A stretch of DNA of 64,000 nt from Aquibacillus saliphilus (GTDB taxonomy: Bacteria > Bacillota > Bacilli > Bacillales > Amphibacillaceae): positions 1 to 64,000 of the forward strand of contig NZ_JAIZAP010000023.1 in assembly GCF_020404745.1 (NCBI RefSeq), given 5' to 3'. This document shows, one piece after another, positions 42,665 to 52,424 of this stretch; positions within the stretch are counted from its first letter, which is position 1, and every line of letters begins with the position of its first letter. The position numbers and the translations under genes were made by a program. The notes beneath the pieces are model-generated. The model worked only from the letters and a program-made list of their open reading frames with translations, was not told the DNA's origin and searched no databases.

Positions 42665-43990
42665 TTAATCTGAAATTTTAATTGTAAATAATGCACCACC
42701 AAGAGTTGATTTACCAACTGTTATAGTGCCTCCTGAGTGTTCCACAATAGCTCTGGAAATCGCAAGTCCTAAACCTGTTTCCCCACCTTCACCTTTAACA
42801 AACCTGTGAAACAGATGAGGCATTAGGTCTTCTGAAACACCTTTTCCATCATCCGCTATTGAAATTGTGATTGATCCACTAGCTACTTTTGCTGTAATTA
42901 CAACAGATGTCTTTGCGTGCCTTATAGCGTTTGTAACAATATTCAACATGGCCTGGAGCAATTTTTCCTTATCAGCAAACAATGTCATTCCATTTGGAAC
43001 TTGAGTGTTAATGTCAACATGCTGATCATTTGCTAAGGGTAACGCTCTTTCTACTGTTAGTTTAATTAAATCCTCAACTTTTATTAATTCTTCTTGATAT
43101 ATATTTTCTTGACTATCCAATTTAGCTAATAAAATCATTTCATTAATAATCTTTTTCAATCGGTTAATTTCATCAACCATAACGTCTAAACCTCGATCTG
43201 AATCCTCTTTCACGAACACACCATCTCGTATACCTTCTGCGTAACCTTGGATAGTCATTAAGGGTGTCTTCAATTCATGGCTAGCGTTTTGGAAAAATTG
43301 CCTCTGTGATTGAATATAACGCCTGAGCTCATGCGCCATCTCTAATACACTTTGCTCTACTTCTTTAATTTCTCCACTAGCTTTAATTTCTTCAAGCTCA
43401 TCAAACTGTCTGTTTTGAATCTTTTTCAATTGATACTTTAATCTGGTGAGTGGTGTAACTAACCGTTTAGTTAAAAAATAACTTAGTAGTACCGCAACCG
43501 CTATACCAATAATAAAAACTACTAATAACCTGTTAAAAAAAGTATGCTGAATTGCCCTTAAATCTTCAAGTGGAGTTACAAGCACTAGTTCTATTTGTGT
43601 TTGTTCTGAATAAGAATCCACTCTTGAGACAACGAAACTTTCTTCGCCTGCCTTCCATATTTCTTGTTTATCATCAGTTATATCATAATTAGTAATCCAA
43701 TTTTCGACTAGTGGTACAGGAAGATTTGTAAACAGTAATTGTTCATTTCTTTGATCATAAAGAAACAATTGTATTTCTTGCCCTTGAAGTAATAAATTTA
43801 GTTTTTGAATATTTTCGTAATTGTAATCACTTAATAAATTTACCAATAAGTTACCTTTTGCCTCTAATTCCTGTTGCTCATCCTGAATGAGTAAGTTAAG
43901 GATTAACGAATAAATTGTAATAGCTGCAACTGACATTATAACAACTAGCAAAGCGGTAAATGCGGCTGTTAGTTGATACTGAAGTTTCAT
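42665..43990 (-). CDS. cssS: Sensor histidine kinase, CssS-like
   Basis: 441 aa. Two membrane helices (about 8-33 and 160-180) bracket an outer sensor domain, then HAMP, HisKA with the phospho-His in FFQNASHELKTPLMTIQGYA (about 240-259), and HATPase boxes NIVTNAIRHA, DDGKGV and GLGLAI. It overlaps the response regulator by 4 nt. Divergence of the pair from an HtrA gene matches B. subtilis cssRS-htrB, the secretion-stress system; the CssS name rests on context and partial similarity. Confidence 0.75.
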   Translation of the reverse strand: MKLQYQLTAAFTALLVVIMSVAAITIYSLILNLLIQDEQQELEAKGNLLVNLLSDYNYENIQKLNLLLQGQEIQLFLYDQRNEQLLFTNLPVPLVENWITNYDITDDKQEIWKAGEESFVVSRVDSYSEQTQIELVLVTPLEDLRAIQHTFFNRLLVVFIIGIAVAVLLSYFLTKRLVTPLTRLKYQLKKIQNRQFDELEEIKASGEIKEVEQSVLEMAHELRRYIQSQRQFFQNASHELKTPLMTIQGYAEGIRDGVFVKEDSDRGLDVMVDEINRLKKIINEMILLAKLDSQENIYQEELIKVEDLIKLTVERALPLANDQHVDINTQVPNGMTLFADKEKLLQAMLNIVTNAIRHAKTSVVITAKVASGSITISIADDGKGVSEDLMPHLFHRFVKGEGGETGLGLAISRAIVEHSGGTITVGKSTLGGALFTIKISD

Positions 43991-44682
43991 TGACTTTCCT
44001 CAATTTCACTTCGCATCCGGTAACCATAACCCCATACAGTCTCAATAGGCAATTTATCGAGTTTTTTTCTTAATCGTTTAATTAAATCATCGATAGCTCG
44101 ATCGCTGCCGAAATAATCATCTCCCCAGATTAATGCCAATAACTCCTCGCGAGCAAAGGCACGATTTTGGTTCTTAATAAATATTATTAACATGTCAAAC
44201 TCCTTGGCAGTTACCTCTACTTCTTTCGTTCCCCAAAAAACTCTACGATCTACTGTGTCAATAATTAATTCGCCTAACTGCAATTCATTATTTATCTTTG
44301 TGACACTATTTAATGAAACATCGACTCGTTTAAAAATCCGTTTTACTCTTGCCACTAATTCTCTTGGACTAAAGGGCTTCGTTAAATAGTCATCACTACC
44401 TAATTCCAACCCAATAATTTTGTCAACTTCATCATCCTTTGCAGAGATAATGATAATCGGCACTTCACTTTCTTGCCTGATTTTCTTACACAACTCATAT
44501 CCGTCCATTCCCGGCAGCATAATGTCTAAAATCCACATATCTGGCTGGGAATCACGAGTCATTTGCCAAGCTTCTTCCGCGTTATCAACCGTTGTAACTT
44601 CGTAACCCTCTTTTTTTAGGTATGCAGTTACAATATCGCGAATATTAGGGTCGTCCTCCACAACAAATATTTTGTTTTTCAC
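43987..44682 (-). CDS. cssR: OmpR/PhoB-type response regulator, CssR-like
   Basis: 231 aa. Receiver domain with phospho-Asp in WILDIMLPGMDGY (about 50) and Lys in YLTKPFSPREL (about 102), then a winged-helix domain ending WGDDYFGSDRAIDDLIKRLR. These blocks resemble B. subtilis CssR (WILDIMLPDTDGY and WGHDYFGTDR). GTG 44682 has GGAGG at 7-nt spacing; a frame to 44706 lacks one. It is divergent from htrA. Confidence 0.78.
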   Translation of the reverse strand: MKNKIFVVEDDPNIRDIVTAYLKKEGYEVTTVDNAEEAWQMTRDSQPDMWILDIMLPGMDGYELCKKIRQESEVPIIIISAKDDEVDKIIGLELGSDDYLTKPFSPRELVARVKRIFKRVDVSLNSVTKINNELQLGELIIDTVDRRVFWGTKEVEVTAKEFDMLIIFIKNQNRAFAREELLALIWGDDYFGSDRAIDDLIKRLRKKLDKLPIETVWGYGYRMRSEIEESQ

Positions 44683-44915
44683 TAGTCTGCCTCCATTTCC
44701 CAACACAATTTGCGCATGTAAGTCAATTTCATAATTGCAATATCAAGCGGTAAAATAGGTATTATAAATTGATTAATTATTTTTAATATATTTATCGCCA
44801 AAAATTAATGTAAGAATATTTCAGTTTTTCTTATAATATCATCCAATAACAAACTTATAAAATAGAATCGCTTGATTCTTCATTTACACACTTTTTCCAC
44901 AATTATACCTAAAAC

Positions 44916-44943
44916 TTGCCAAATCTGCAGAATACAATAAAAT
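44916..44943 (+). promoter_or_regulatory. Candidate sigma-A promoter of htrA
   Basis: TTGCCA (44916-44921), 16-nt spacer, TAAAAT (44938-44943). It lies in the 300-nt divergent region between cssR and htrA, where CssR would be expected to bind. Confidence 0.5.
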
Positions 44944-44983
44944 TGTAGAATAAAACAAACCTAAAGGAAAGGCGTGATATCAT

Positions 44984-46333
44984 ATGATAAATAATGATGA
45001 TCACAAACAAGAGCAAGAAATTTACACTCCTGAAAAGTCAAATGACCAACACGGTACCCAGGAGAGAGAATATTTATTTGAAAATACTACAGTTGATAAA
45101 AATTCTTACAATAACAATCAAATAGTAAATCAACCACCTATTGAAAGTAAACAGTCCAAAAAAAATAACTCAACTAGTAAATGGGCACTGTTTATTAGTG
45201 GAATAGTTGGTGGTCTCACTGTTGCGACTGTCGGCCTGCTATTAATAATTAGCGGCATTCTACCGATAGACCAACAGATCAGTAACAATCAAACAGGGCT
45301 AACAACATCGAACAACAACCATCAATCAAGTGATATCATTCCGGCAGTAGCTTCAAGCAATGACGGTTCCCTAACTAGTACACTAGGGCAAGTATCTGAT
45401 GCAGTTGTAGGTGTCTCTAACAAAAAACAGACAGATTTATGGTCTGAGTCACAATCTGCAGGAACTGGATCCGGAGTTATCTACAAAAAACAAGATGGCA
45501 GTGCTTATGTCGTTACGAATAATCACGTCGTCGAAGGTGCAAATGAGGTTGAAGTCATTTTATCTACAGGAGAAAATGTCAGTGCACAAGTACTAGGTGC
45601 TGATCAATTAACTGATTTGGCTGTTTTGAAAATTGACGGAAGTAAAGTGACTCAAGTCGCTACCCTAGGGACTTCAGGAAATCTTGCTGTTGGTGATACC
45701 GCTATTGCTATCGGCAACCCACTCGGAACAGAATTTGCTGGGTCAGTCACTAAAGGAATTATTAGTGGGCTAGAAAGGTCAGTAGATATGGACCTTAACC
45801 AGGATGGACAGCCTGATTGGACAACAGAGGTTATCCAAACTGATGCTGCTATTAATCCAGGTAATAGCGGCGGTGCTTTAATTAATAGTAGCGGCGAAGT
45901 TATTGGTATTAACTCAATGAAAGTAGCGCAACAAGCTGTTGAAGGAATAGGTTTTGCTATACCAATCGATGAAGCTAAACCGATTATTGATCAACTTGAA
46001 ACAGATGGACAAATATCAAGACCATTTATGGGTATTAGTGCTGTATCCTTAGATACTGTACCAAGTAGAAATATCGTGGAAACCTTAAAACTGGGAGACG
46101 ATGTTACTGAAGGTATCGTTATTGCTCAAGTACAATCCGATTCACCAGCAGGTCAGGCAGGACTTCAGCAATATGATGTAATTACAAAGGTTAATGATAA
46201 AACAATTGCTTCTATGTTGGATTTAAAAGAGTACCTATACTCTGAAACCGAAATTGGTGATGAAATAACAATCACTTATTATAGAGAAGGTCAGGAACAG
46301 ACGACAGCCTTAACTCTAAGTGAACAAGGGTAA
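44984..46333 (+). CDS. htrA: HtrA-type membrane serine protease with PDZ domain
   Basis: 449 aa. A hydrophilic Gln/Asn-rich cytoplasmic N-terminus (1-65), one membrane helix (about 66-90), a linker, then the trypsin-like domain with His in VVTNNHVVEG, Asp in DQLTDLAVL and Ser in NPGNSGGAL, and one C-terminal PDZ domain (about 350-449). It is an envelope quality-control protease of the HtrA/HtrB/YyxA group. Divergent from the CssRS-like pair, its likely regulator. Confidence 0.92.
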   Translation: MINNDDHKQEQEIYTPEKSNDQHGTQEREYLFENTTVDKNSYNNNQIVNQPPIESKQSKKNNSTSKWALFISGIVGGLTVATVGLLLIISGILPIDQQISNNQTGLTTSNNNHQSSDIIPAVASSNDGSLTSTLGQVSDAVVGVSNKKQTDLWSESQSAGTGSGVIYKKQDGSAYVVTNNHVVEGANEVEVILSTGENVSAQVLGADQLTDLAVLKIDGSKVTQVATLGTSGNLAVGDTAIAIGNPLGTEFAGSVTKGIISGLERSVDMDLNQDGQPDWTTEVIQTDAAINPGNSGGALINSSGEVIGINSMKVAQQAVEGIGFAIPIDEAKPIIDQLETDGQISRPFMGISAVSLDTVPSRNIVETLKLGDDVTEGIVIAQVQSDSPAGQAGLQQYDVITKVNDKTIASMLDLKEYLYSETEIGDEITITYYREGQEQTTALTLSEQG

Positions 46334-46387
46334 ATATTCTCGGAAAAAAATACCCCCTTTTTATGTTCCTGAGAATTTAAAATAGAT

Positions 46388-46420
46388 TAAAACACCACCT
46401 ATTGCTAGGTGGTGTTTTTG
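46388..46420 (+). terminator. Terminator of htrA
   Basis: AAAACACCACCTA, loop TTGC, TAGGTGGTGTTTTTG (13-bp stem). Confidence 0.93.
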
Positions 46421-46510
46421 TATAACCCAGAAGTGAGCTTTTATTTACACTCAAAATTTAGAGTTAATTTTTTAGATGAAATAGGGTTTTCACTTCCGAA
46501 TCTTATTTTA

Positions 46511-47212
46511 CTACTCATACAAAATTGAACTGACTTCATTTTCATCTAGATAGGATTCGTAATCTTCATGGTTGCCATTAACACCGATGTAATTACCTTC
46601 CATATCCGTTAATAAGAAGCCTTCAATTTCTTCAGCAGACCCTACTAATTCATCTGAATTAAAGTACATGTCTTGATAGTCCTTTTCGGTATCATAAAAA
46701 TCTGACGGACCATCTGAAGAACCGAACTTTTCGACACGTTGCCACGAGTCTTCCGCATCAAAAATGGTCGATTCTTCTTCATCCACTTCTGATTCCATTT
46801 CATTTATGCTTGAATGAATCACATCTTCTTCTACCGGACGAACTTTATCGATATCATGTTCGACATGTTCAATACAACGTCTTGTCGTCGGCATTGCCAG
46901 GAGTCTTTCAGCTGAAATTTCGACGCCACATTCCTCGCACTTGCCATACGTGCCTTTTTCAATCGCTTGAAGTGCAACACTAATATCTTTCATCTCTCGT
47001 TCTGCATGTTCATTTAGAGCAATATCTTTTTCTCTTTCATAAAGCTCTGTACCATGATCACCAGGATGATTATCATAATTAGATAATTCACCCATCGATT
47101 CCTTTATTAATTCGTAGCTAAGACCAAAATGATCCTCTAAATGATCACTTAATTTTCGCTCCCGCTCCATTAATTCTTGTTTACACTCAGCTACTTGCTG
47201 ACTATTTATCAT
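46511..47212 (-). CDS. yteA: YteA-family DksA/TraR-type zinc-finger protein
   Basis: 233 aa. N-terminal coiled region with conserved YDNHPGDHGTELYEREKD (about 47-64), then a zinc finger CEECGVEISAERLLAMPTTR followed by CIEH (about 96-118), and an acidic C-terminal tail. This is the YteA group, linked to sporulation in Bacilli; the mode of action is unknown. The fourth ligand is His, not Cys. ATG follows GGAGG (CAGGAGGCGG). Confidence 0.85.
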   Translation of the reverse strand: MINSQQVAECKQELMERERKLSDHLEDHFGLSYELIKESMGELSNYDNHPGDHGTELYEREKDIALNEHAEREMKDISVALQAIEKGTYGKCEECGVEISAERLLAMPTTRRCIEHVEHDIDKVRPVEEDVIHSSINEMESEVDEEESTIFDAEDSWQRVEKFGSSDGPSDFYDTEKDYQDMYFNSDELVGSAEEIEGFLLTDMEGNYIGVNGNHEDYESYLDENEVSSILYE

Positions 47213-47318
47213 AAAGAACCGCCTCCTGACACCTGTGTCTTAGTGGGGCATTTCTTAGTATATCCGTTATTTAATACACAACCACATTAGTTTTTGGAAA
47301 TTTAGGAAACACTACTTG

Positions 47319-47771
47319 TTACTTGTTCACTCTATGTAAAATCATATCAACATGCGGGATGTTATCCTCTAAATACACTTCAGAAATTTCTTTAAAGCCT
47401 AATGAACGATAAAAGTGACGAAGATGTTCTTGGCCATGTATCTTAATTTCATTTTCTTTCCAGGTTTCTGTTATTATATCGATTGATTTTTCCATCAGTT
47501 TTGTTGCGCAACCTTTTCCACGATAGTCCTTGTTGATTAACACTCGCCCAATCGAAGCTTCACTATAAATATTTTCTTTAGGTATCAATCTAGAGTATGC
47601 AACAATTATCCCGTCTACTTCTGAAAACAAATGAGATGAAACTTGATCATAATTATCTACTTCATGATAAGGACAATTCTGTTCAACAACAAAAACATCC
47701 ACTCTTGCTTTTATTATTTTATATAATTCTGATGTTGTTAATTCATCAAAAGTTTTTAAATGCCACTCCAA
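47319..47771 (-). CDS. GNAT N-acetyltransferase, ElaA-like
   Basis: 150 aa. ElaA-type start (DELTTSELYKIIKARVDVFVVEQ) and acetyl-CoA motif A IGRVLINKDYRGKGCATKLM (about 84-103), then a C-terminal FYRSLGFKEISEVY. Substrate unknown. Divergent from the S51 gene. Confidence 0.87.
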   Translation of the reverse strand: MEWHLKTFDELTTSELYKIIKARVDVFVVEQNCPYHEVDNYDQVSSHLFSEVDGIIVAYSRLIPKENIYSEASIGRVLINKDYRGKGCATKLMEKSIDIITETWKENEIKIHGQEHLRHFYRSLGFKEISEVYLEDNIPHVDMILHRVNK

Positions 47772-47922
47772 TTTTCATCATCCTTACTCATTTTTAAAAT
47801 TACTTTTATACTACTGGAAATCAATCATTTATATAAAGAAATGTGCCTACTTCATTTCTTTATTTGGAATTAAGTGATATATTTTCGGATAACTAAGGTT
47901 GTTATTAGGAGGTTTTTTAAGA

Positions 47923-48579
47923 ATGATGAATGATACCTATCTTTTCTTATTTGGTGGAAATCCTTCTCAGTCAGAAGGATCTAAAACTTTCGCGAAACAA
48001 GCTGGTAAGGAGCACGCCAAAATAGCCTTATTAATTATTTACCGTGAAGGATGGCAAGACTACTTAGCAAGATACACAGAGCAGTGGATCAAAAGTGGCG
48101 TTAACCCTGAAAACATCGAAGTCATCATTCCAGATCAAGACGGAAAATTAAATTATGAAGCAGCTACTTGGATTATCGAAGCAGCGACCGGCATTTTTAT
48201 CGGCGGTGGTCATACACAGACATATCATTCTCTTTATACCAAAGAACCATTTAAACGATTAATTCAGGCAAAGTATAAAAAAGGCACCCCAGTTGCCGGA
48301 AACTCAGCCGGGGCACTACTTACTACGCAGACCATGCTTTTGTCTCCATATGACACGGATTCAGGGGAGCCAATCATCTTGAATGGGTTAGGTTTAATAT
48401 CGAACATTCTAGTCAGTGTCCACTATACGAAATGGAATGACGCTGACAATTTTAAAAAAGGGTTGCTAAAAACAGGTATCACTACTGGTTACGGAATTGA
48501 TGATAATGCCTGTTTGGTATTTAAAAATAACAAAGTCCACAGCTATTTGGGTGAAGAACATGTATATCATATAAAATAA
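47923..48579 (+). CDS. Peptidase S51 / cyanophycinase-like protein
   Basis: 218 aa. Class-I glutaminase-like fold with the nucleophile Ser in PVAGNSAGALLTTQ (about 130) and FIGGGHTQTYHSL before it, as in peptidase E and cyanophycinase. The start is the ATG at 47923 (or 47926), with AGGAGG upstream. Substrate not predictable; no cyanophycin genes are nearby. Confidence 0.85.
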   Translation: MMNDTYLFLFGGNPSQSEGSKTFAKQAGKEHAKIALLIIYREGWQDYLARYTEQWIKSGVNPENIEVIIPDQDGKLNYEAATWIIEAATGIFIGGGHTQTYHSLYTKEPFKRLIQAKYKKGTPVAGNSAGALLTTQTMLLSPYDTDSGEPIILNGLGLISNILVSVHYTKWNDADNFKKGLLKTGITTGYGIDDNACLVFKNNKVHSYLGEEHVYHIK

Positions 48580-48587
48580 TTTTTAAA

Positions 48588-48628
48588 AGGGTTGTCTGCT
48601 CCAAATAGGAGTAGGCAACCCTCTTTTT
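48588..48628. terminator. Bidirectional terminator, S51 gene / RNR operon
   Basis: AGGGTTG (48588-48594) and CAACCCT (48616-48622) with an inner CTCC/GGAG stem, A-tract upstream and T-tract downstream. Confidence 0.88.
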
Positions 48629-48629
48629 T

Positions 48630-49673
48630 CTACAAATCGTCAAATCCGTTATCTGTATTATTTACTTTTGTATATTGTCTGGATTTTTGCTCAAAGAAAT
48701 CCGATTTACCTAAATCAATTTCTTCGTAGGCTTTAATCCAACGTAGCGGGTTTTTATCTATTTTTGGATAGAGCTTTTCATACCCCAACTGTTTACAACG
48801 TGTATTAGCTGTGAACATGATATAATCTTCAACATCCTTCAGCAAGATCCCATCAATTTTGTTTCCTATGATATGTCTTGCCCAGTCAATTTCTAACTCT
48901 GTAGCTTGTCTAAATGTATCATAAACAAATTCCTCTAATTCATCCGTATTGTACTCAGGGTTTTCTGCTAAAACTTCTTTGTATATTCGAACGAAAAGAT
49001 CCACATGTAGCTGCTCATCCCTATTTATATAATTAATCATCGTTGATGTGCCAACCATTTTTTGATTTCTGGCCAAGTGATAGAAAAAAGCGAATCCAGA
49101 ATAAAAGAACAAGCCCTCTAAGATAACATCAAAAACGCACGATTTTAATAAGTTTTCAATTGTAGCTTGATCTGCGAATGCTTCATATCCATCAGTCACA
49201 AAGTCATTTCTCTTTTGTAGTATTGGTTCCGTACGCCAAAAATCAAAGACCTCATCCTGTTTTTGTTTTGAAACTAAAGTCGATAAAATATAGGAATAAG
49301 AATGATTATGAATTACTTCTTGTTGAGCAAGAATGATCATTAACGCATTTAAACTCGAGTCCGTTAAATAGTCGGCAACCTTACCAGCATAATCAGTTTG
49401 CACACTATCTAATAGAGCTAACAACCCAATGATTTTTAAAAATGCTTCTTCCTCATGGCGTGATAGTTCAGGAAATTGCTTCATATCTTGTGACATATTG
49501 ATTTCAAATGGCGTCCAAAAGTTGGATAACATCTTTTTATATTTTGGGTATGCCCAAGCAAAACGTACATCATCCCAGTTTAAAATATTGGAGCTTTGGC
49601 CGTTTATAATACCTGTTGATTTATTCGGAGCTGTTTTATCCATCAGTTTCCGCTTATTTAAAGTGGTTGACAT
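48630..49673 (-). CDS. nrdB: Class I ribonucleotide reductase, beta subunit
   Basis: 347-aa ferritin-like radical subunit. Metal ligands and radical Tyr are visible: Asp in LLALLDSVQ, ExxH with Tyr four further on in AQQEVIHNHSYSYIL (about 117-131), Glu in VILEGLFFYSGF and ExxH in NRDEQLHVDLF (about 224). It supplies the thiyl radical to the alpha subunit through the C-terminal tail. No nrdI neighbour, so a class Ib (NrdF) label is not supported. Second gene of the operon, 21 nt after nrdA. Confidence 0.93.
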   Translation of the reverse strand: MSTTLNKRKLMDKTAPNKSTGIINGQSSNILNWDDVRFAWAYPKYKKMLSNFWTPFEINMSQDMKQFPELSRHEEEAFLKIIGLLALLDSVQTDYAGKVADYLTDSSLNALMIILAQQEVIHNHSYSYILSTLVSKQKQDEVFDFWRTEPILQKRNDFVTDGYEAFADQATIENLLKSCVFDVILEGLFFYSGFAFFYHLARNQKMVGTSTMINYINRDEQLHVDLFVRIYKEVLAENPEYNTDELEEFVYDTFRQATELEIDWARHIIGNKIDGILLKDVEDYIMFTANTRCKQLGYEKLYPKIDKNPLRWIKAYEEIDLGKSDFFEQKSRQYTKVNNTDNGFDDL

Positions 49674-49694
49674 CGTTATTATCCATCCTTTCTT

Positions 49695-51944
49695 TTAGCT
49701 TGAACAAGACTCACAATCAATTAAATCTGATGATGTTGAACGTAAATAGTAGGTTGTTTTGAGTCCTGACTTCCATGCATCTATATGAAGATTTAGTAAC
49801 TCTCTTGCTTGTACCGTGTTTGGAACATACATATTGAATGAGATGCCTTGGTCGATATGTTTTTGTCTAGCAGCATTTTGTTTAATACTCCAATGCTGAT
49901 CGATAAAGTAAGCTGATTTATAATACCAGGTTGTATCCGAATTTAAATCTGGAGCCGTAACAGGAATCTTATAATCCTTCTTTTCTTCGGAATAAAACTT
50001 TTGAAAAATAGGGTCAATACTAGCAGTACTTCCTGCAATAAGGGATGTAGATGAATTTGGTGCGACAGCCATTAGATAGCTATTTCTTATTCCAGAATTC
50101 TTTACGTCTTGCTTTAACCGATTCCAAGGAAGTGCAGATTCCTCGCTTGTGTAACCTTTTTGTTCAAAGTATCTTCCCGATTGCCAATCAGATCCCTTAA
50201 AAGCATCACAGGCTCCTTTTTCTTCAGCTAATTTCATGCTTGATTCGATTGTTAAGAAAGCAATTTTTTCATAAAGTTCATCCGCAAATCTTACCGCTTC
50301 ATCACTTTCCCATTTAATTTTCTTAAGCGCGAGAAGGTGATGCCAACCAAACGTTCCAAGCCCAACCGCTCGATACTTTTGATTGGTGATCTGAGCTTGA
50401 AGGACCGGGATTGTATTGAGATCGATAACATTATCTAACATTCTTACCTGGACCGGTATGAGCCTCTCTAAAACTTCGTCTGTTACTGCATTTCCTAAGT
50501 GTATGGAAGATAAATTACACACAACAAAGTCACCAGGTTGCTTATTAATTACGATTTTCCCATCAACTGTTAATTGTTCCGTTACATAAGTCGGACTTTG
50601 GTTTTGGGTAATTTCTGTACATAAGTTACTTGAGTACACCATCCCCAAATGACTGTTTGGATTTTGGCGATTTACTTCATCCCGGTAGAACATGAACGGG
50701 CCACCTGTTTCCAATTGGCTTTTTAAAATTCGCTTCATAATATCAATTGTAGGCACTTCGTCTTTTGTTAAATCCGGATGATTCACACATTCAAAGTACT
50801 TTTCTCTGAAGCTTCCGTTACCTTTTGTCTCATCGAAATAATCTTCTAGCGAATAGCCCATGACACTCCTTACTTCATGGGGATCAAATAAAAACCAATT
50901 TTCTCTAAGCTCCAACTTCTCCATAAATAAATCCGGGAGACATATGCCTGTAAAAAGATCATGTGTACGATGCCGTTCATCGCCATTGTTTAATTTAGCA
51001 TCTAAAAAAGCGAAGATGTCTTTATGCCAAATATCAAGATAGACACATATTGCACCTTTACGTTGACCAAGTTGATCGACACTAACAGCTGTATTATTTA
51101 GCTGTTTCATCCAAGGTAAAACACCCGACGAAGCACCAGTGAAGCCTTTAATTGCACTGCCTCTGCTGCGGATTTTTCCTAAATAGACACCAATTCCGCC
51201 ACCATTCTTAGATAAATTAGCAATATCTGTATTACTATCAAAGATACCCTGCAAACTATCGTCTACAGTATCAATAAAACAGCTAGATAGTTGACCATAA
51301 CTCTTTCCAGCATTAGATAATGTTGGTGTTGCTACTGTCATGTATAAATTACTTAGCGCCCAGTAAGCTTCCTTCACTAGTTCCATTCGTTTATCTTTCG
51401 TTTCATTTTTCATTAAAGTCATCGCTATAATCATAAAACGCTCTTGAGGAAGTTCATAAACTTGTTTCTGATAACCTTTAGCTATGTACCTATCAGCTAA
51501 TGTGCGCAGCCCTATGTAAGTAAAAAGGCTATCTTTATTAGGATCAATTCTGTTACCTAATTCGGTAATTTCTATTTCAGTGTACGATTCTAAAAGATTC
51601 GAGTTATATATTCCCATGGAGGTTAATGTTTGAATAAGTTGATAAAAGGAACCATATTTTTCGTTGATATCGTAACCTCTTCGTTCTGATGCATCAAAGT
51701 AAAGTTGCTCTAAGTAAAGGGATGATGCAACATATGTCCAATCAGGCTCATTTTCATCTAAATAAGCGAGCGCTTCGAGTATTAATTGATTCACCCAATC
51801 TTTATCTTTTAGCCACGGTTTTTCCTTTAGCAAATCCTCACCATGCTTGATTAGTGAAGTTATGTCTAGGTGATTAAATTTTCCAACTAATTCTTCAATC
51901 ACTTGTAATTTCCACTCGCTTTTTTTCGTTTTTACTTCTACCAT
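49695..51944 (-). CDS. nrdA: Class I ribonucleotide reductase, alpha subunit
   Basis: 749 aa. Active-site cysteines lie in GQLSSCFIDT, SNLCTEITQ (with Asn and Glu) and VVCNLSSIHLGN; the Tyr pair for radical transfer is in TTYYLRSTSSD and the C-terminal redox pair in CESCSS. An ATP-cone is not evident at the N-terminus, so overall-activity regulation by dATP may be absent. The gene lies behind a cobalamin riboswitch and terminator, so it should be shut down when B12 is plentiful. Confidence 0.93.
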   Translation of the reverse strand: MVEVKTKKSEWKLQVIEELVGKFNHLDITSLIKHGEDLLKEKPWLKDKDWVNQLILEALAYLDENEPDWTYVASSLYLEQLYFDASERRGYDINEKYGSFYQLIQTLTSMGIYNSNLLESYTEIEITELGNRIDPNKDSLFTYIGLRTLADRYIAKGYQKQVYELPQERFMIIAMTLMKNETKDKRMELVKEAYWALSNLYMTVATPTLSNAGKSYGQLSSCFIDTVDDSLQGIFDSNTDIANLSKNGGGIGVYLGKIRSRGSAIKGFTGASSGVLPWMKQLNNTAVSVDQLGQRKGAICVYLDIWHKDIFAFLDAKLNNGDERHRTHDLFTGICLPDLFMEKLELRENWFLFDPHEVRSVMGYSLEDYFDETKGNGSFREKYFECVNHPDLTKDEVPTIDIMKRILKSQLETGGPFMFYRDEVNRQNPNSHLGMVYSSNLCTEITQNQSPTYVTEQLTVDGKIVINKQPGDFVVCNLSSIHLGNAVTDEVLERLIPVQVRMLDNVIDLNTIPVLQAQITNQKYRAVGLGTFGWHHLLALKKIKWESDEAVRFADELYEKIAFLTIESSMKLAEEKGACDAFKGSDWQSGRYFEQKGYTSEESALPWNRLKQDVKNSGIRNSYLMAVAPNSSTSLIAGSTASIDPIFQKFYSEEKKDYKIPVTAPDLNSDTTWYYKSAYFIDQHWSIKQNAARQKHIDQGISFNMYVPNTVQARELLNLHIDAWKSGLKTTYYLRSTSSDLIDCESCSS

Positions 51945-52030
51945 TTTTTCGTCCTCCTCGTATCATTTTGTTACGATTTCTGAGCAGTTCGTGACCAGAG
52001 CCCTAATGAAGCAGCATAAATCATTACATA

Positions 52031-52058
52031 AAAAACCGCTCATGAGCGACATGAGCGG
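52031..52058 (-). terminator. Riboswitch-linked terminator before nrdA
   Basis: Minus strand: CCGCTCATG (52050-52058), loop TCGCT, CATGAGCGG (52036-52044), then TTTTTT. It sits between the cobalamin riboswitch and the nrdA ATG with no gene ending here. Confidence 0.9.
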
Positions 52059-52211
52059 ACAAAAAACGACAGAAGATCGGTATTAAAATATCCACTAACT
52101 ATTGCCTAGAGGACATTTGACTTTTATACTAAATAAAATCTAAAGTATTAAAAAGCACCTACTTACCCTATCGTTTCAAAGTCTCAACCCCCGAAGCAAA
52201 GAAACACTAGC

Positions 52212-52387
52212 AAATTCAGGCAGGTCTACTGATTTATGTTTCACTCTACTAGAGCCCTTCCCAAATCGATGCTAATAATAGCAATCAGATCCAGTGGATT
52301 TACTCGTTCGTCCACAATTACAGTTGCGGGGACAATCACGGATTTACACCGTGTTCCCTTTTCAGACTTTAGAAGTCACCTGAATTT
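52212..52387 (-). promoter_or_regulatory. Cobalamin (AdoCbl) riboswitch controlling nrdAB
   Basis: Minus strand: P1 AAATTCAGG (52379-52387) pairs with CCTGAATTT (52212-52220). Between them lie GTCTGAAAAGGGAA, ACACGGTG..CCGTG, GTCCCCGCAACTGTAA, CCACTGGATCTG, GGGAAGGGC and the B12 box CAGTAGACCTGCC. These are the conserved blocks of the cobalamin aptamer. A terminator 150 nt downstream is the likely expression platform. Confidence 0.95.
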
Positions 52388-52424
52388 ACATATTTACAAG
52401 ATGTAGTATTATTTTTTATAAAAG

